DNA from: Vibrio gallicus
GTDB lineage: Bacteria > Pseudomonadota > Gammaproteobacteria > Enterobacterales > Vibrionaceae
NCBI RefSeq assembly: GCF_024346875.1
Contig: NZ_AP024871.1
Coordinates: 372,001 to 436,000, forward strand
Reading direction: 5' to 3'
Length of the DNA stretch: 64,000 bases
Shown here: positions 49,539 through 58,408 of the stretch, piece after piece
How the letters are laid out: each line of letters opens with the position of its first letter
Position numbering within the stretch: position 1 is the first letter of the stretch
Made by a program: the position numbers and the translations under genes
The notes under the pieces: generated by a model
Seen by the model: the letters and a program-made list of their open reading frames with translations, nothing else
What the model was told of the DNA's origin: nothing
Database searches by the model: none

Positions 49539-50609
49539 ATGCAACGTAGCGAACTTAGTAATATTCATATCACTGATGAACAGATTATGATCACCCCTGA
49601 AGAACTGAAACAGAAGTTGCCGTTGAGCGAAACAGCACGTCAGTTTATTCAATCTTCTCGTCAAACAATTGCCGATATCATCAAGAAAAAAGACCATCGT
49701 TTGCTAGTTGTTTGTGGTCCATGTTCAATCCACGATGTAGAAGCTGCAAAAGAGTACGCTGAGCGACTTAAAGCTTTATCTGAGGTTGTTGGCGATCAAT
49801 TGTATTTAGTGATGCGCGTATACTTTGAAAAACCACGCACAACCGTAGGTTGGAAAGGTCTTATCAATGACCCACATCTTGATGGAAGCTTTGATATTGA
49901 GCACGGCTTGCATACCGCTCGAACACTGCTAGTTGAGCTTGCGGAGATGGGGATTCCTTTAGCTACTGAAGCGCTGGATCCAATCAGCCCACAATATGTA
50001 GCTGATACCTTTAGTTGGTCTGCGATTGGTGCTCGTACTACTGAATCACAAACTCACCGTGAAATGGCAAGTGGTTTGTCAATGCCAGTTGGTTTTAAAA
50101 ATGGTACTGATGGCAGCCTTTCTACCGCAATCAATGCAATGCAAGCGGCTTCTTCAAGCCATCGTTTTATTGGTATCAACCGTGAAGGTCAGGTGGCACT
50201 TCTTACCACCAAAGGCAACCCCGATGGGCATGTGATTTTACGTGGTGGTAAACAAACCAATTATGATTCTGTATCTGTACGTGAATGTGAAGAAGAGTTA
50301 GCTAAGTCTGGACTTGAAGCATCACTAATGATCGATTGTAGCCATGCAAACTCACGTAAGGATTATCGCCGTCAGCCATTGGTTGCAGCAGATGCCATTC
50401 AGCAAATTCGTGAAGGCAATAAATCTATCATAGGTCTAATGATTGAAAGTAATATCAATGAAGGTAACCAGAGCTCCGATATTCCACTAAGCGAAATGGC
50501 TTACGGTATCTCGATTACAGATGCGTGTATCAATTGGGAAAGTACCGAGGAATTATTAACAAAAGCGCACCAAGAACTGGTACCCTTTTTACAAGATCGT
50601 TTGAAGTAG
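49539..50609 (+). CDS. aroF: 3-deoxy-7-phosphoheptulonate (DAHP) synthase, probably the Tyr-sensitive AroF
   Basis: 356 residues, the exact length of E. coli AroF. Class I DAHP synthase blocks are visible: VCGPCSIHD (about 58-66), KPRTTVGWKGLINDP, ARTTESQTHREMASG, PVGFKNGTDG and DCSHANSRKDYRRQP. It condenses PEP and erythrose-4-phosphate to open the aromatic pathway. The Tyr isozyme is inferred from the downstream tyrA and the TyrR-type boxes upstream; sequence alone does not prove which amino acid inhibits it. Confidence 0.92.
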   Translation: MQRSELSNIHITDEQIMITPEELKQKLPLSETARQFIQSSRQTIADIIKKKDHRLLVVCGPCSIHDVEAAKEYAERLKALSEVVGDQLYLVMRVYFEKPRTTVGWKGLINDPHLDGSFDIEHGLHTARTLLVELAEMGIPLATEALDPISPQYVADTFSWSAIGARTTESQTHREMASGLSMPVGFKNGTDGSLSTAINAMQAASSSHRFIGINREGQVALLTTKGNPDGHVILRGGKQTNYDSVSVRECEEELAKSGLEASLMIDCSHANSRKDYRRQPLVAADAIQQIREGNKSIIGLMIESNINEGNQSSDIPLSEMAYGISITDACINWESTEELLTKAHQELVPFLQDRLK

Positions 50610-50624
50610 GCATTAGAGTAAAGT

Positions 50625-51755
50625 ATGGCAAAGGAACTTCTGCAATTACGTGATGAGATAGATCATGTAGATAAGCAAATGCTTGATCTATTGGAGCAAC
50701 GTTTAGCGCTAGTGGAAAAGGTCGGGGAAGTAAAAAGTGAACATGGTTTGCCTATCTATGCCCCAGATCGAGAGGCTGCAATGCTTGCTTCTCGTCGCGC
50801 TGAAGCGGAAAAGCGAGGCATTCCACCGCAGCTTATAGAAGATATTTTGCGCCGTACTATGCGTGAATCCTACGCCAGTGAAAATGATTCAGGGTTTAAG
50901 TGCCTTAATCCTAATTTGAAGGATGTCGTTATTATCGGTGGGCGAGGACAGCTTGGTGGCTTGTTCCATAAGATGTTTAATCTTTCCGGTTACAATGTAA
51001 AGGTGATTGGCCGCCAAGATTGGGAACAATCTGAAGCAATATTTGCCAATGCAGGCTTAGTTGTCGTGAGTGTGCCAATCAATCTTACTCAGGGGGTGAT
51101 TGAAACACTATCACACCTTCCTGAGGATTGTATTTTATGCGACCTTACTTCAATTAAGCACGCCCCCTTAACTGCGATGATGCAGGTACATAAAGGTCCA
51201 GTTGTTGGGTTACACCCAATGTTTGGTCCTGATGTTCCAAGCCTTGCCAAGCAAGTTATTGTGCACTGTGAGGGACGAGGTGCTGAGCATTATCAATGGC
51301 TGCTTGAGCAGTTTGCTATCTGGGGGGCGAGCCTTTGTCCTATGGATGCCCAGGAGCATGATAATGGTATGACCCTAATTCAAGCGTTGCGCCACTTTAC
51401 GTCATTTGCTTATGGGTTACATCTGAGTCAAGAAAACCCAGATATAGATACCTTGATGAAGTTAAGCTCACCGATTTATCGACTAGAGTTGGCAATGGTA
51501 GGGCGCTTGTTTGCTCAAGACCCTGACTTATATGGTGATATTATTCTCTCTTCAGAGCAGAATATTGCGATGATTAAGCGCTTCCATCAGCGTTTTGGTG
51601 AGGCTATATCATTACTCGATAATCACGATAAAGCGTCTTTCGTTGAGCAATTTAATGGGGTATCCAATTGGTTTGGAGACTATTCAAAATTGTTCATGAC
51701 AGAGAGCCAAAAGCTACTCAAACAAGCCAACGATGCAATACAGCGAGAAGGCTAG
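50625..51755 (+). CDS. tyrA: Bifunctional chorismate mutase / prephenate dehydrogenase TyrA
   Basis: 376 residues. An AroQ chorismate mutase domain (about 1-90: [22 protein letters not shown]) is fused to a prephenate dehydrogenase with the NAD-binding motif [12 protein letters not shown] (about 102-113) and [17 protein letters not shown]. It makes 4-hydroxyphenylpyruvate for tyrosine. It lies 15 bp after aroF, an operon conserved in enteric bacteria. Confidence 0.97.
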   Translation: MAKELLQLRDEIDHVDKQMLDLLEQRLALVEKVGEVKSEHGLPIYAPDREAAMLASRRAEAEKRGIPPQLIEDILRRTMRESYASENDSGFKCLNPNLKDVVIIGGRGQLGGLFHKMFNLSGYNVKVIGRQDWEQSEAIFANAGLVVVSVPINLTQGVIETLSHLPEDCILCDLTSIKHAPLTAMMQVHKGPVVGLHPMFGPDVPSLAKQVIVHCEGRGAEHYQWLLEQFAIWGASLCPMDAQEHDNGMTLIQALRHFTSFAYGLHLSQENPDIDTLMKLSSPIYRLELAMVGRLFAQDPDLYGDIILSSEQNIAMIKRFHQRFGEAISLLDNHDKASFVEQFNGVSNWFGDYSKLFMTESQKLLKQANDAIQREG

Positions 51756-51767
51756 GTTTATATCTTA

Positions 51768-51796
51768 AAAAAAGGTCGCATTATGCGACCTTTTTT
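51768..51796. terminator. Bidirectional terminator tyrA / ettA
   Basis: AAAAAAGGTCGCA / TGCGACCTTTTTT with a 3-nt loop; it serves the convergent genes. Confidence 0.93.
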
Positions 51797-51811
51797 ATTA
51801 GATAAGTCTAA

Positions 51812-53479
51812 TTACTTAGACACGCGTTTGTACTTAATACGGTGTGGTTCAGCCGCTTCAGGACCAAGGGTTTTCTTCAGCCATTCCATATATTCGTTGT
51901 AGTTACCTTCGTAGAAGTTAACCTGTCCCTCATCACGGTAATCGATGATGTGAGTTGCGATACGGTCTAGGAACCAACGGTCATGCGAGATAACCATTGC
52001 GCAGCCTGGGAACTCAAGTAGAGCTTCTTCTAGCGCACGCAGGGTTTCTACGTCAAGGTCATTGGTTGGCTCATCGAGAAGCAATACGTTGCCGCCAGTT
52101 TTAAGAAGCTTAGCTAGGTGAACACGGTTACGCTCACCGCCAGAAAGCTGGCCGATCACTTTCTGCTGATCTGAGCCTTTGAAGTTAAAGCGCGAGCAGT
52201 AAGCACGAGCTGGAATTTCAAAGTTGTTGATCTTGATGATATCAGCGCCTTCTGAGATCTCTTGGAAGACAGTTTTAGTGTCATCCATGCTGTCACGGAA
52301 CTGGTCAACAGAAGCCAGTTTAACCGTATCACCCATTTCAACACTACCTGAATCAGGCTGTTCTGTGCTGCTTAGCATCTTGAATAGAGTTGATTTACCT
52401 GCACCATTGGCACCGATAATACCGACGATAGCACCCTTAGGCATGCTAAATGACAGGTCGTCGATAAGAACTCGGCCATCAAAAGATTTAGTCAGGTTCT
52501 TAACCTCGATAACTTTGTCACCAAGACGCTCACCTGGTGGGATGAACAATTCGTTGGTTTCGTTACGCTTTTGACGATCGCCGCTTTGCAGTTCTTCAAA
52601 GCGAGCCATACGAGCTTTAGACTTAGATTGACGGCCTTTAGGGTTTTGACGAACCCACTCAAGCTCTTTCTCGATAGTCTTTTGACGAGCACTCTCTTGA
52701 GAGGCTTCTTGCTGTAGGCGAGCATCTTTTTGCTCAAGCCAAGAGGTATAGTTACCTTCCCATGGGATACCTTCACCACGGTCAAGTTCTAGAATCCAGC
52801 CAGCTGCGTTATCTAGGAAGTAACGGTCGTGGGTAATTGCCACAACGGTACCTGTATAGTCAACAAGGAAGCGTTCTAGCCAAGCGACAGACTCCGCATC
52901 CAAGTGGTTAGTAGGCTCATCAAGAAGCAGCATATCTGGCTTCTCAAGCAGTAGACGACAGATAGCTACGCGACGACGCTCACCACCAGATAGGTGTTCA
53001 ATTTTCTGATCCCACTCAGGCAGGCGAAGTGCATCAGCAGCGCGTTCAAGTGAGTTCTCAAGGTTATGTCCGTCTTTTGCTTGAATAAGGCCTTCAAGTT
53101 CACCCTGTTCTTTTGCTAGCGCATCGAAATCTGCGTCAGGTTCTGCATACGCAGCATAGACTTCGTCGAGACGTTTCATTGCACCAGCAACATCAGAAAC
53201 CGCCTCTTCTACGATTTCACGTACGGTTTTAGACTCATCTAGAACGGGTTCTTGTGGAAGATAACCAACTTTGAGCCCTGGTTGTGGGCGTGCTTCGCCA
53301 TCAATGTCGGTATCGATACCTGCCATAATGCGTAGTAGCGTAGATTTACCAGCGCCATTGAGGCCTAAAACACCAATCTTCGCCCCTGGAAAAAAGCTTA
53401 AAGAGATGTCTTTTAGGATTTGACGTTTTGGCGGCACAACTTTGCTCACCCGAGACATGGTATAGACGTATTCAGCCAT
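51812..53479 (-). CDS. ettA: Energy-dependent translational throttle protein EttA
   Basis: 555 residues, ABC-F type with two ATPase domains and no membrane segments. Walker A motifs are GLNGAGKST (about 39-47) and GANGAGKST (about 355-363); signatures are HLSGGERRRVAI and QLSGGERNRVHL; both are followed by LLLDEPTNHLD / LLLDEPTNDLD. The linker (P-site tRNA interaction motif) includes WLEQKDARLQQEASQESARQ. It binds the ribosomal E site and slows translation when ATP is low. Divergent from slt, as in E. coli. Confidence 0.96.
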   Translation of the reverse strand: MAEYVYTMSRVSKVVPPKRQILKDISLSFFPGAKIGVLGLNGAGKSTLLRIMAGIDTDIDGEARPQPGLKVGYLPQEPVLDESKTVREIVEEAVSDVAGAMKRLDEVYAAYAEPDADFDALAKEQGELEGLIQAKDGHNLENSLERAADALRLPEWDQKIEHLSGGERRRVAICRLLLEKPDMLLLDEPTNHLDAESVAWLERFLVDYTGTVVAITHDRYFLDNAAGWILELDRGEGIPWEGNYTSWLEQKDARLQQEASQESARQKTIEKELEWVRQNPKGRQSKSKARMARFEELQSGDRQKRNETNELFIPPGERLGDKVIEVKNLTKSFDGRVLIDDLSFSMPKGAIVGIIGANGAGKSTLFKMLSSTEQPDSGSVEMGDTVKLASVDQFRDSMDDTKTVFQEISEGADIIKINNFEIPARAYCSRFNFKGSDQQKVIGQLSGGERNRVHLAKLLKTGGNVLLLDEPTNDLDVETLRALEEALLEFPGCAMVISHDRWFLDRIATHIIDYRDEGQVNFYEGNYNEYMEWLKKTLGPEAAEPHRIKYKRVSK

Positions 53480-53713
53480 TGCCTTTTGATCCTGTGTCTT
53501 ATAAAGATATAAGGCTCTATTTTATACTATTAGAATCGATTTTGTTACGTCACCGGCCTTTAAAATACATGCTTTAACAAACTTATATTATAAGTTTGCA
53601 GGCTTCTTACATTTGTCATGATTTGTTGCGTATTATTGATTAATGCAGGGGAAACGGAAAAACCAAAACCCTTAGCCTTAAATGTTGGAATTTTCTTTGC
53701 TTTTGGGAGTGTT

Positions 53714-55636
53714 ATGGCAGCAATAATAAAATGGCTTGGCCTTGGTCTAGGAATAGCGTCGCTATCAGTGTCAGCGATGACCCTAGAGCAGCAAAGAGAA
53801 ACCTATGAACAGGCACAGTTATTGATTACTCAACATCAGATTGAACAGTTTACAGCGGTGCGTAAACAACTGGATGATTACCCGTTAACACCTTATCTAG
53901 ACTATCGTATGTTTTTACTAGATATAGCGCACAGAACACCTAAAGAGGTAGAGCAATATATTAAACAGCATCATCAATATCCGTTCTCACAAACAATTCG
54001 AGGTGAGTACCTAGATGCATTGGTAGAGAATCAAAACTGGGATGGCTTCTATCACTTTCAAACAACCAAGCCTCGCATGCAAAGCTACCAATGTAGTTTT
54101 TACTTTTCTAAATATAAGCTAGGAGAGACCCAGCGAGCGTTTCAGGGAGCAAATGAATTGTGGCTGAACGGCAGCAGTATAGCCAAAGAGTGTGACCCGC
54201 TATTTGAGGTGTGGAACAAGGCAGGTATGCGCAGTGATGAACTGGTTTTGCAACGTATGCAGTTAGCATTTTCTGCTCGAAACGGCGGCTTGATAAATTA
54301 CCTCAAAGATTTACCGAAGTCAGATGATGCGTCTCAGAATGCAATGGCAATATATCAACTGTATAAAAGTCGTTCACACCTAAAAAACTATGCGCAGAGT
54401 CAAGCTGCGACCGAGTACAACAAAAAGGTGAGTATGTCTGCATTGAGGCAATTAACCTATGCTGAAAGGGAACCACAATTAGCGATTAACTTGCTAGACC
54501 CAGTTGCCAAGGCTCAAAAATACACTGCCCAAGAGAAGCAACAGGTTGCGGATTATATTGCTTATAGCCTGATCAATACCGATGACGAAACATTGGCGAA
54601 ATGGCGAGATGATACGTTACTTCACAGCCATAATAAGACTTGGCTAGAGCGCCGAGCAAGGTTAGCGATACAGCATCAAGATTGGCATGGCCTTGCCATA
54701 TGGATCGAGCGCCTGCCACAAAAAGATCGTAACTCAAAGCGCTGGCAGTACTGGTTAGCTCGCACAGAATTGGCTCAAGGCGAGGTAGAGCAAGGTAAGG
54801 CTCGCATGCAGGAACTGCTCGGGCATCGTAATTTCTATAGTATAGCGGCGGCAGATTATTTAAATGTTCCGGTACAGTATCAGTCGTCTGTTATTGTGGA
54901 CAAAGCGGCCTCGATAACGCAATTTAGCTCTAGTCTAGCTCGAATTAAGGAGCTAATTGCGGTGGATAAAATTAGTGCAGCTAAGCATGAGTGGCGCTGG
55001 TTATTATCCCGTGCTACCCATGATCAGCAGCGCGCATTAGCTCAATACGCGGCTAAGAAACATTGGCACCACCTAACTGTTATCGCGACCATAGAAGCGA
55101 AAATGTGGGATCATCTAGACCTGCGTTTCCCACTAGCTCATCAGTGGTGGTTCAATTTCTATGCCAAGAAATACGATGTGAATCCGGTCACGTTAATCTC
55201 CCTTGCACGTCAAGAGAGTGGTCTGGATGCGGACGCGCAGTCTCCTGTTGGAGCGCGTGGTTTAATGCAAATTATGCCGAAAACGGCCTCTCATACCGCA
55301 AAAGTGTACGACCTTGATTACCAAGGAGCTAATGATCTTTTCACTGTGGAGAAAAATATTGAGGTTGGAAGTCGATATTTATCGAGCCTGATGGAAGACT
55401 ATAATGGCAACCGAATCTTTGCTTTTGGAGCATATAACGCAGGGCCGAATCGCATCTCACAATGGCGTGAGCGTACCGGAGGCAAACTGGATGCGTACTC
55501 CTTTATTGAGGCTATCCCATTTAAGGAAACCCGAGGTTATATACAGAATATATTGATGTTTGAGGTTTATTATCGAGATATTCTTGATAAAAAAGGTACC
55601 TTTTTATCTGACTTAGAGTCTGAAATGAAGTATTAA
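53714..55636 (+). CDS. slt: Soluble lytic murein transglycosylase Slt
   Basis: 640 residues from the ATG at 53714 with GGGAG upstream; the longer frame from 53618 is rejected because the signal peptide begins at MAAIIKWLGLGLG. After the signal (cleavage near VSA-MTL, about residue 21) comes the alpha-superhelical U/L-domain. The GH23 domain follows, with catalytic Glu501 in ARQESGLD, then SPVGARGLMQIMP and AYNAGPNR. It cleaves the MurNAc-GlcNAc bond in the periplasm, releasing 1,6-anhydromuropeptides. trpR follows 27 bp later. Confidence 0.96.
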   Translation: MAAIIKWLGLGLGIASLSVSAMTLEQQRETYEQAQLLITQHQIEQFTAVRKQLDDYPLTPYLDYRMFLLDIAHRTPKEVEQYIKQHHQYPFSQTIRGEYLDALVENQNWDGFYHFQTTKPRMQSYQCSFYFSKYKLGETQRAFQGANELWLNGSSIAKECDPLFEVWNKAGMRSDELVLQRMQLAFSARNGGLINYLKDLPKSDDASQNAMAIYQLYKSRSHLKNYAQSQAATEYNKKVSMSALRQLTYAEREPQLAINLLDPVAKAQKYTAQEKQQVADYIAYSLINTDDETLAKWRDDTLLHSHNKTWLERRARLAIQHQDWHGLAIWIERLPQKDRNSKRWQYWLARTELAQGEVEQGKARMQELLGHRNFYSIAAADYLNVPVQYQSSVIVDKAASITQFSSSLARIKELIAVDKISAAKHEWRWLLSRATHDQQRALAQYAAKKHWHHLTVIATIEAKMWDHLDLRFPLAHQWWFNFYAKKYDVNPVTLISLARQESGLDADAQSPVGARGLMQIMPKTASHTAKVYDLDYQGANDLFTVEKNIEVGSRYLSSLMEDYNGNRIFAFGAYNAGPNRISQWRERTGGKLDAYSFIEAIPFKETRGYIQNILMFEVYYRDILDKKGTFLSDLESEMKY

Positions 55637-55663
55637 TAGGATTAAGACAGGTTAGATAAGAAG

Positions 55664-55957
55664 TTGAACGTGCCAGATCAAGAATGGAACAAGGTTCTGC
55701 AGATGATTGAAAAAGCGGTCGCTGATGGGCATCAACAGACGTTGTTGTCTATCATGCTGACGGCTGATGAGCGCGAAGCGTTGGCGACTCGAGCTAAGAT
55801 ATTGGATATGCTTTTGAATCAGCAGTGCTCCCAGCGCCAGATTAGTCAAGATCTTGGGGTAGGGATAGCAACGGTGACTCGAGGTAATAATGAGTTAAAA
55901 GCTCGTTCAAAAGAGGAGATCAAGATACTGTCAGATCTGTTGCAGCTGAATAAATAA
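55664..55957 (+). CDS. trpR: Trp operon repressor TrpR
   Basis: 97 residues, all-alpha. MLTADEREALATRAKI is diagnostic, and the helix-turn-helix reads QRQISQDLGVGIATVTRGNNEL (about 57-79). It represses trp genes with bound tryptophan. The start is a TTG at 55664, or the GTG two codons later. With only 27 bp after slt and no promoter between, it is probably read from slt's promoter; slt-trpR is also the order in E. coli. Terminated by a strong hairpin. Confidence 0.94.
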   Translation: MNVPDQEWNKVLQMIEKAVADGHQQTLLSIMLTADEREALATRAKILDMLLNQQCSQRQISQDLGVGIATVTRGNNELKARSKEEIKILSDLLQLNK

Positions 55958-55987
55958 CAAAGGCGCTCCGTTGAGCGCCTTTGTTAT
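55954..55987. terminator. Bidirectional terminator trpR / yjjX
   Basis: A 14-bp perfect stem (ATAACAAAGGCGCT / AGCGCCTTTGTTAT) with a 6-nt loop between convergent genes. Confidence 0.92.
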
Positions 55988-55993
55988 AGAGAT

Positions 55994-56512
55994 TTAGAAA
56001 GAATCAGGGTTAATAAACGGGATGAGAGCGAGAATCAGAGCTTGATGATACACGCTACTGCGACTCAAACGATTATCGGTAAGGATACCAATCGCCCCAC
56101 CTTTTTGTTTGATATTACTCGTGCCATAAACAAAATCCATAGCATCACCTAACTCTTCACCGCTTTCTATTCGTTGGATTACCTTTGGTGGGAGCATCAG
56201 GCTCGATGAGCGTGATTCACCGCGAGTGGCCATCGATTCGATAATCATCCACGCAAAAGTGGCGTTGTTTTCAATTCCGGCCTCAAGGCCAACATAAAAA
56301 TCAGCATCTTTAACTTGCGCTTTTGCATTATGAACTCGATTTAGAGCACCTTGCTTAGTCTGGATATCTGACATTGGCTGATCGGGTACCTCGCTGGCAA
56401 CACTAACTCCCTCGAAGCTAAATAGACGCTCTGGAAATACCTCAGAGAATGCGCTTTTTACCGCATTAATTTTGGCCGGGTTTAATGAGGCAACAATTAC
56501 TTTTTTCATCAT
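55994..56512 (-). CDS. yjjX: Inosine/xanthosine triphosphatase YjjX
   Basis: 172 residues, Maf/ITPase-like fold. VIVASLNPAKINAVKSAF at the N-terminus, VPDQPMSDIQTKQGALNRV and DFYVGLEAGIE are the family blocks. It removes non-canonical purine nucleotides. The start is ambiguous between adjacent ATGs at 56512 and 56509. It abuts the pheA stop, so pheA-yjjX are probably one transcript. In E. coli yjjX follows trpR; here it is convergent with it. Confidence 0.93.
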   Translation of the reverse strand: MMKKVIVASLNPAKINAVKSAFSEVFPERLFSFEGVSVASEVPDQPMSDIQTKQGALNRVHNAKAQVKDADFYVGLEAGIENNATFAWMIIESMATRGESRSSSLMLPPKVIQRIESGEELGDAMDFVYGTSNIKQKGGAIGILTDNRLSRSSVYHQALILALIPFINPDSF

Positions 56513-57691
56513 TTAAGGCATTTTAACCTGAGTGGCTTTGATGTTTTCGCTGGGGTAACAGCCTAGCACCTTAAGGTAGCGGGTAATGGTTTGCAGCTCA
56601 TTAATTGCCTTTTGGGTACACTCAGAATCTAGGTTTGTTTCTAGATCCATATAGAACATTTCTTCCCACGGATTGCCGATAATAGGTCGTGATTCTAGTT
56701 TGGTAATATTGATGCCATAGCGTTGCAGCACCAACAATGTTTCTACCAATGAGCCAGCCTCTTGAGAGGTTGACATAATCAAGGTTGTCTTAGCAGGAAT
56801 TTGAGTGGAAACACTGACGGGTTTTCTGGCAACTACGATAAAACGGGTGTGGTTTTCGGTTTGATTGGCAATATTTTGCTGAATAGTTTGTAACCCGTAA
56901 AGCTTACCACTGATGGCATTGCCAATTGCTGCAACATCAGGTCTATCTAACTCTTTGACCTTACGCATTGCATCAGCAGTACTGACGCAGGTTTCAAGTT
57001 TAACCCCATCAAGTCGACTCAAGAAATCACTGCACTGTTGGTGGGGCTGCGGATGAGAGTAGAGGGTTTTAATCTGCTCCAATCGAATTTCAGAGGTTGC
57101 AACAAGGCAGTGTTCAATTGGCTGAGCAAGCTCACCAACAATATATAAGGTAGTGTGCTGTAAAAGGTCATATACCTCATTGATTGAGCCTGAACTGGTA
57201 TTTTCTATGGGTAGCATTCCATAGTCAGCGTGCCCTGATTCAACGGTTTTTATAATCTCTTTAAAGCCATCGCAGTTGAGCTCAATAAGGTCTGTATTGC
57301 GTCGGCTAAAGTAGTCACGACTGGCAAGATGAGAGTAAGAGCCTTTTGAGCCTAAGAAGGCGACACGAGCCAAAGGCTTGCGTTGTAAAGCGGGATTAAC
57401 CAGATTTTGTAGATACGATTGTTGCAGCAGCACAGAATCTTCGATAATGGTATGGAATACCTTGGTGATGTATTGTGCATCGAGTTGGTATTTGTCTTGA
57501 CCATTTCGAATGAGCTTAACCAGCAGTTGTTGTTCTCTTTTAGCATCTCGAACAGGCTTTGAGGTTTCGACTTTACTTTTTGCTACCTCAAGGCTGAGGG
57601 CTCGGCGTTCTGAGAGCAGGCTCAGTAGTTGATCATCGAGTGCGTTGAGCTTAATTCGTATTTCTTCCAGAGAAATAGGGGGATGTGCCAT
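56513..57691 (-). CDS. pheA: Bifunctional chorismate mutase / prephenate dehydratase PheA
   Basis: 392 residues. The AroQ chorismate mutase (about 1-90: IRIKLNALDDQLLSLLSERRAL) is followed by the dehydratase (about 105-290, VAFLGSKGSYSH, ENTSSGSINEVYDLL and NHTRFIVVARK), then an ACT domain (about 300-385) with the Phe-binding ESRPI. It makes phenylpyruvate. AAGGAAG precedes the start. Unlike E. coli, no Phe-rich pheL leader or attenuator lies in the 123 bp upstream. The neighbouring raiA is conserved. Confidence 0.97.
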   Translation of the reverse strand: MAHPPISLEEIRIKLNALDDQLLSLLSERRALSLEVAKSKVETSKPVRDAKREQQLLVKLIRNGQDKYQLDAQYITKVFHTIIEDSVLLQQSYLQNLVNPALQRKPLARVAFLGSKGSYSHLASRDYFSRRNTDLIELNCDGFKEIIKTVESGHADYGMLPIENTSSGSINEVYDLLQHTTLYIVGELAQPIEHCLVATSEIRLEQIKTLYSHPQPHQQCSDFLSRLDGVKLETCVSTADAMRKVKELDRPDVAAIGNAISGKLYGLQTIQQNIANQTENHTRFIVVARKPVSVSTQIPAKTTLIMSTSQEAGSLVETLLVLQRYGINITKLESRPIIGNPWEEMFYMDLETNLDSECTQKAINELQTITRYLKVLGCYPSENIKATQVKMP

Positions 57692-57760
57692 TATTGCTTC
57701 CTTTAATGAGACGCCGAAGGTTTTATCTCACAATAAGCAAGGCGAGTTTTACGGTCAAGC

Positions 57761-57785
57761 AAAAACAGCGCCTTTAGGCGCTGTT
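57761..57785 (-). terminator. Terminator of raiA
   Basis: AACAGCGCC / GGCGCTGTT with a TTTA loop; on the minus strand a T5 run follows. It separates raiA from pheA. Confidence 0.88.
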
Positions 57786-57814
57786 GTTCATATGTTGATT
57801 AGAAATGCGATAAA

Positions 57815-58150
57815 CTAGACCGGATCTTCCTCTGGCGTAGCAATCTCTACAGGCGCAGCACGTCGAGCTTCGGGTTTATGACGTAATTTATTTAGCTGAC
57901 GCTCAAGCTTTTGTTCTACTTCATTTACTGCAATATAAAGATCTTCATGTACAGAAGAGGCAACCAGCTGTCCCTTAGGAACGGTAATGACAGCTTCAAA
58001 TCTTTTATTTTTATTTGGCTCTTCTTGGAAGCTAGCTTGGCAACCAATAATATCTACTTGCCATTTTTCTAGCTTTTTAAATTTAGCTTCGATATGCGCA
58101 CGGATAGCAGAGGTAATCTCAATGTTTTTTCCGGTAATGTTCATTTGCAT
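57815..58150 (-). CDS. raiA: Ribosome-associated inhibitor RaiA (YfiA)
   Basis: 111 residues, short HPF/RaiA fold. NITGKNIEITSAIRAHIEAKFKKLEKW opens the protein, and VNEVEQKLERQLNKLRHKPEARRAA, nearly identical to E. coli RaiA, ends the conserved part, followed by an acidic tail. It binds the decoding centre of idle 70S ribosomes. The pheA neighbour supports RaiA over its paralogue HPF. GGAAAGAG lies before the start. A partial CRP-like site is found about 65-80 bp upstream. Confidence 0.93.
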   Translation of the reverse strand: MQMNITGKNIEITSAIRAHIEAKFKKLEKWQVDIIGCQASFQEEPNKNKRFEAVITVPKGQLVASSVHEDLYIAVNEVEQKLERQLNKLRHKPEARRAAPVEIATPEEDPV

Positions 58151-58408
58151 AAGCTCTTTCCTCTGTAGAAACCCTTGTGGGATGTATCTAGAATACGATT
58201 TTTATCATGAAATAATACGATCAAGATCACACTGATTGGGGTCAAATACCTTCTGTGATAGGGTTTGTGACTCTATACCAATGTTTGTAAAAAATTGCTT
58301 GCAAGCCCTTTGATTTGGTGGCAATTTTGAAAGGGAAGAGACGCTGAAAATCATCAATTTTTAGTGTTTTAGCGCGTCTGCATAACCCTGCCTTAATGAA
58401 TAATAATC
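58151..58408. other. raiA-mltF intergenic region (258 bp)
   Basis: No ORF. A CRP-like element with one perfect half-site (TCACA at 58227-58231; full site 58216-58231, left half poor) is the only signal of note. Confidence 0.35.
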
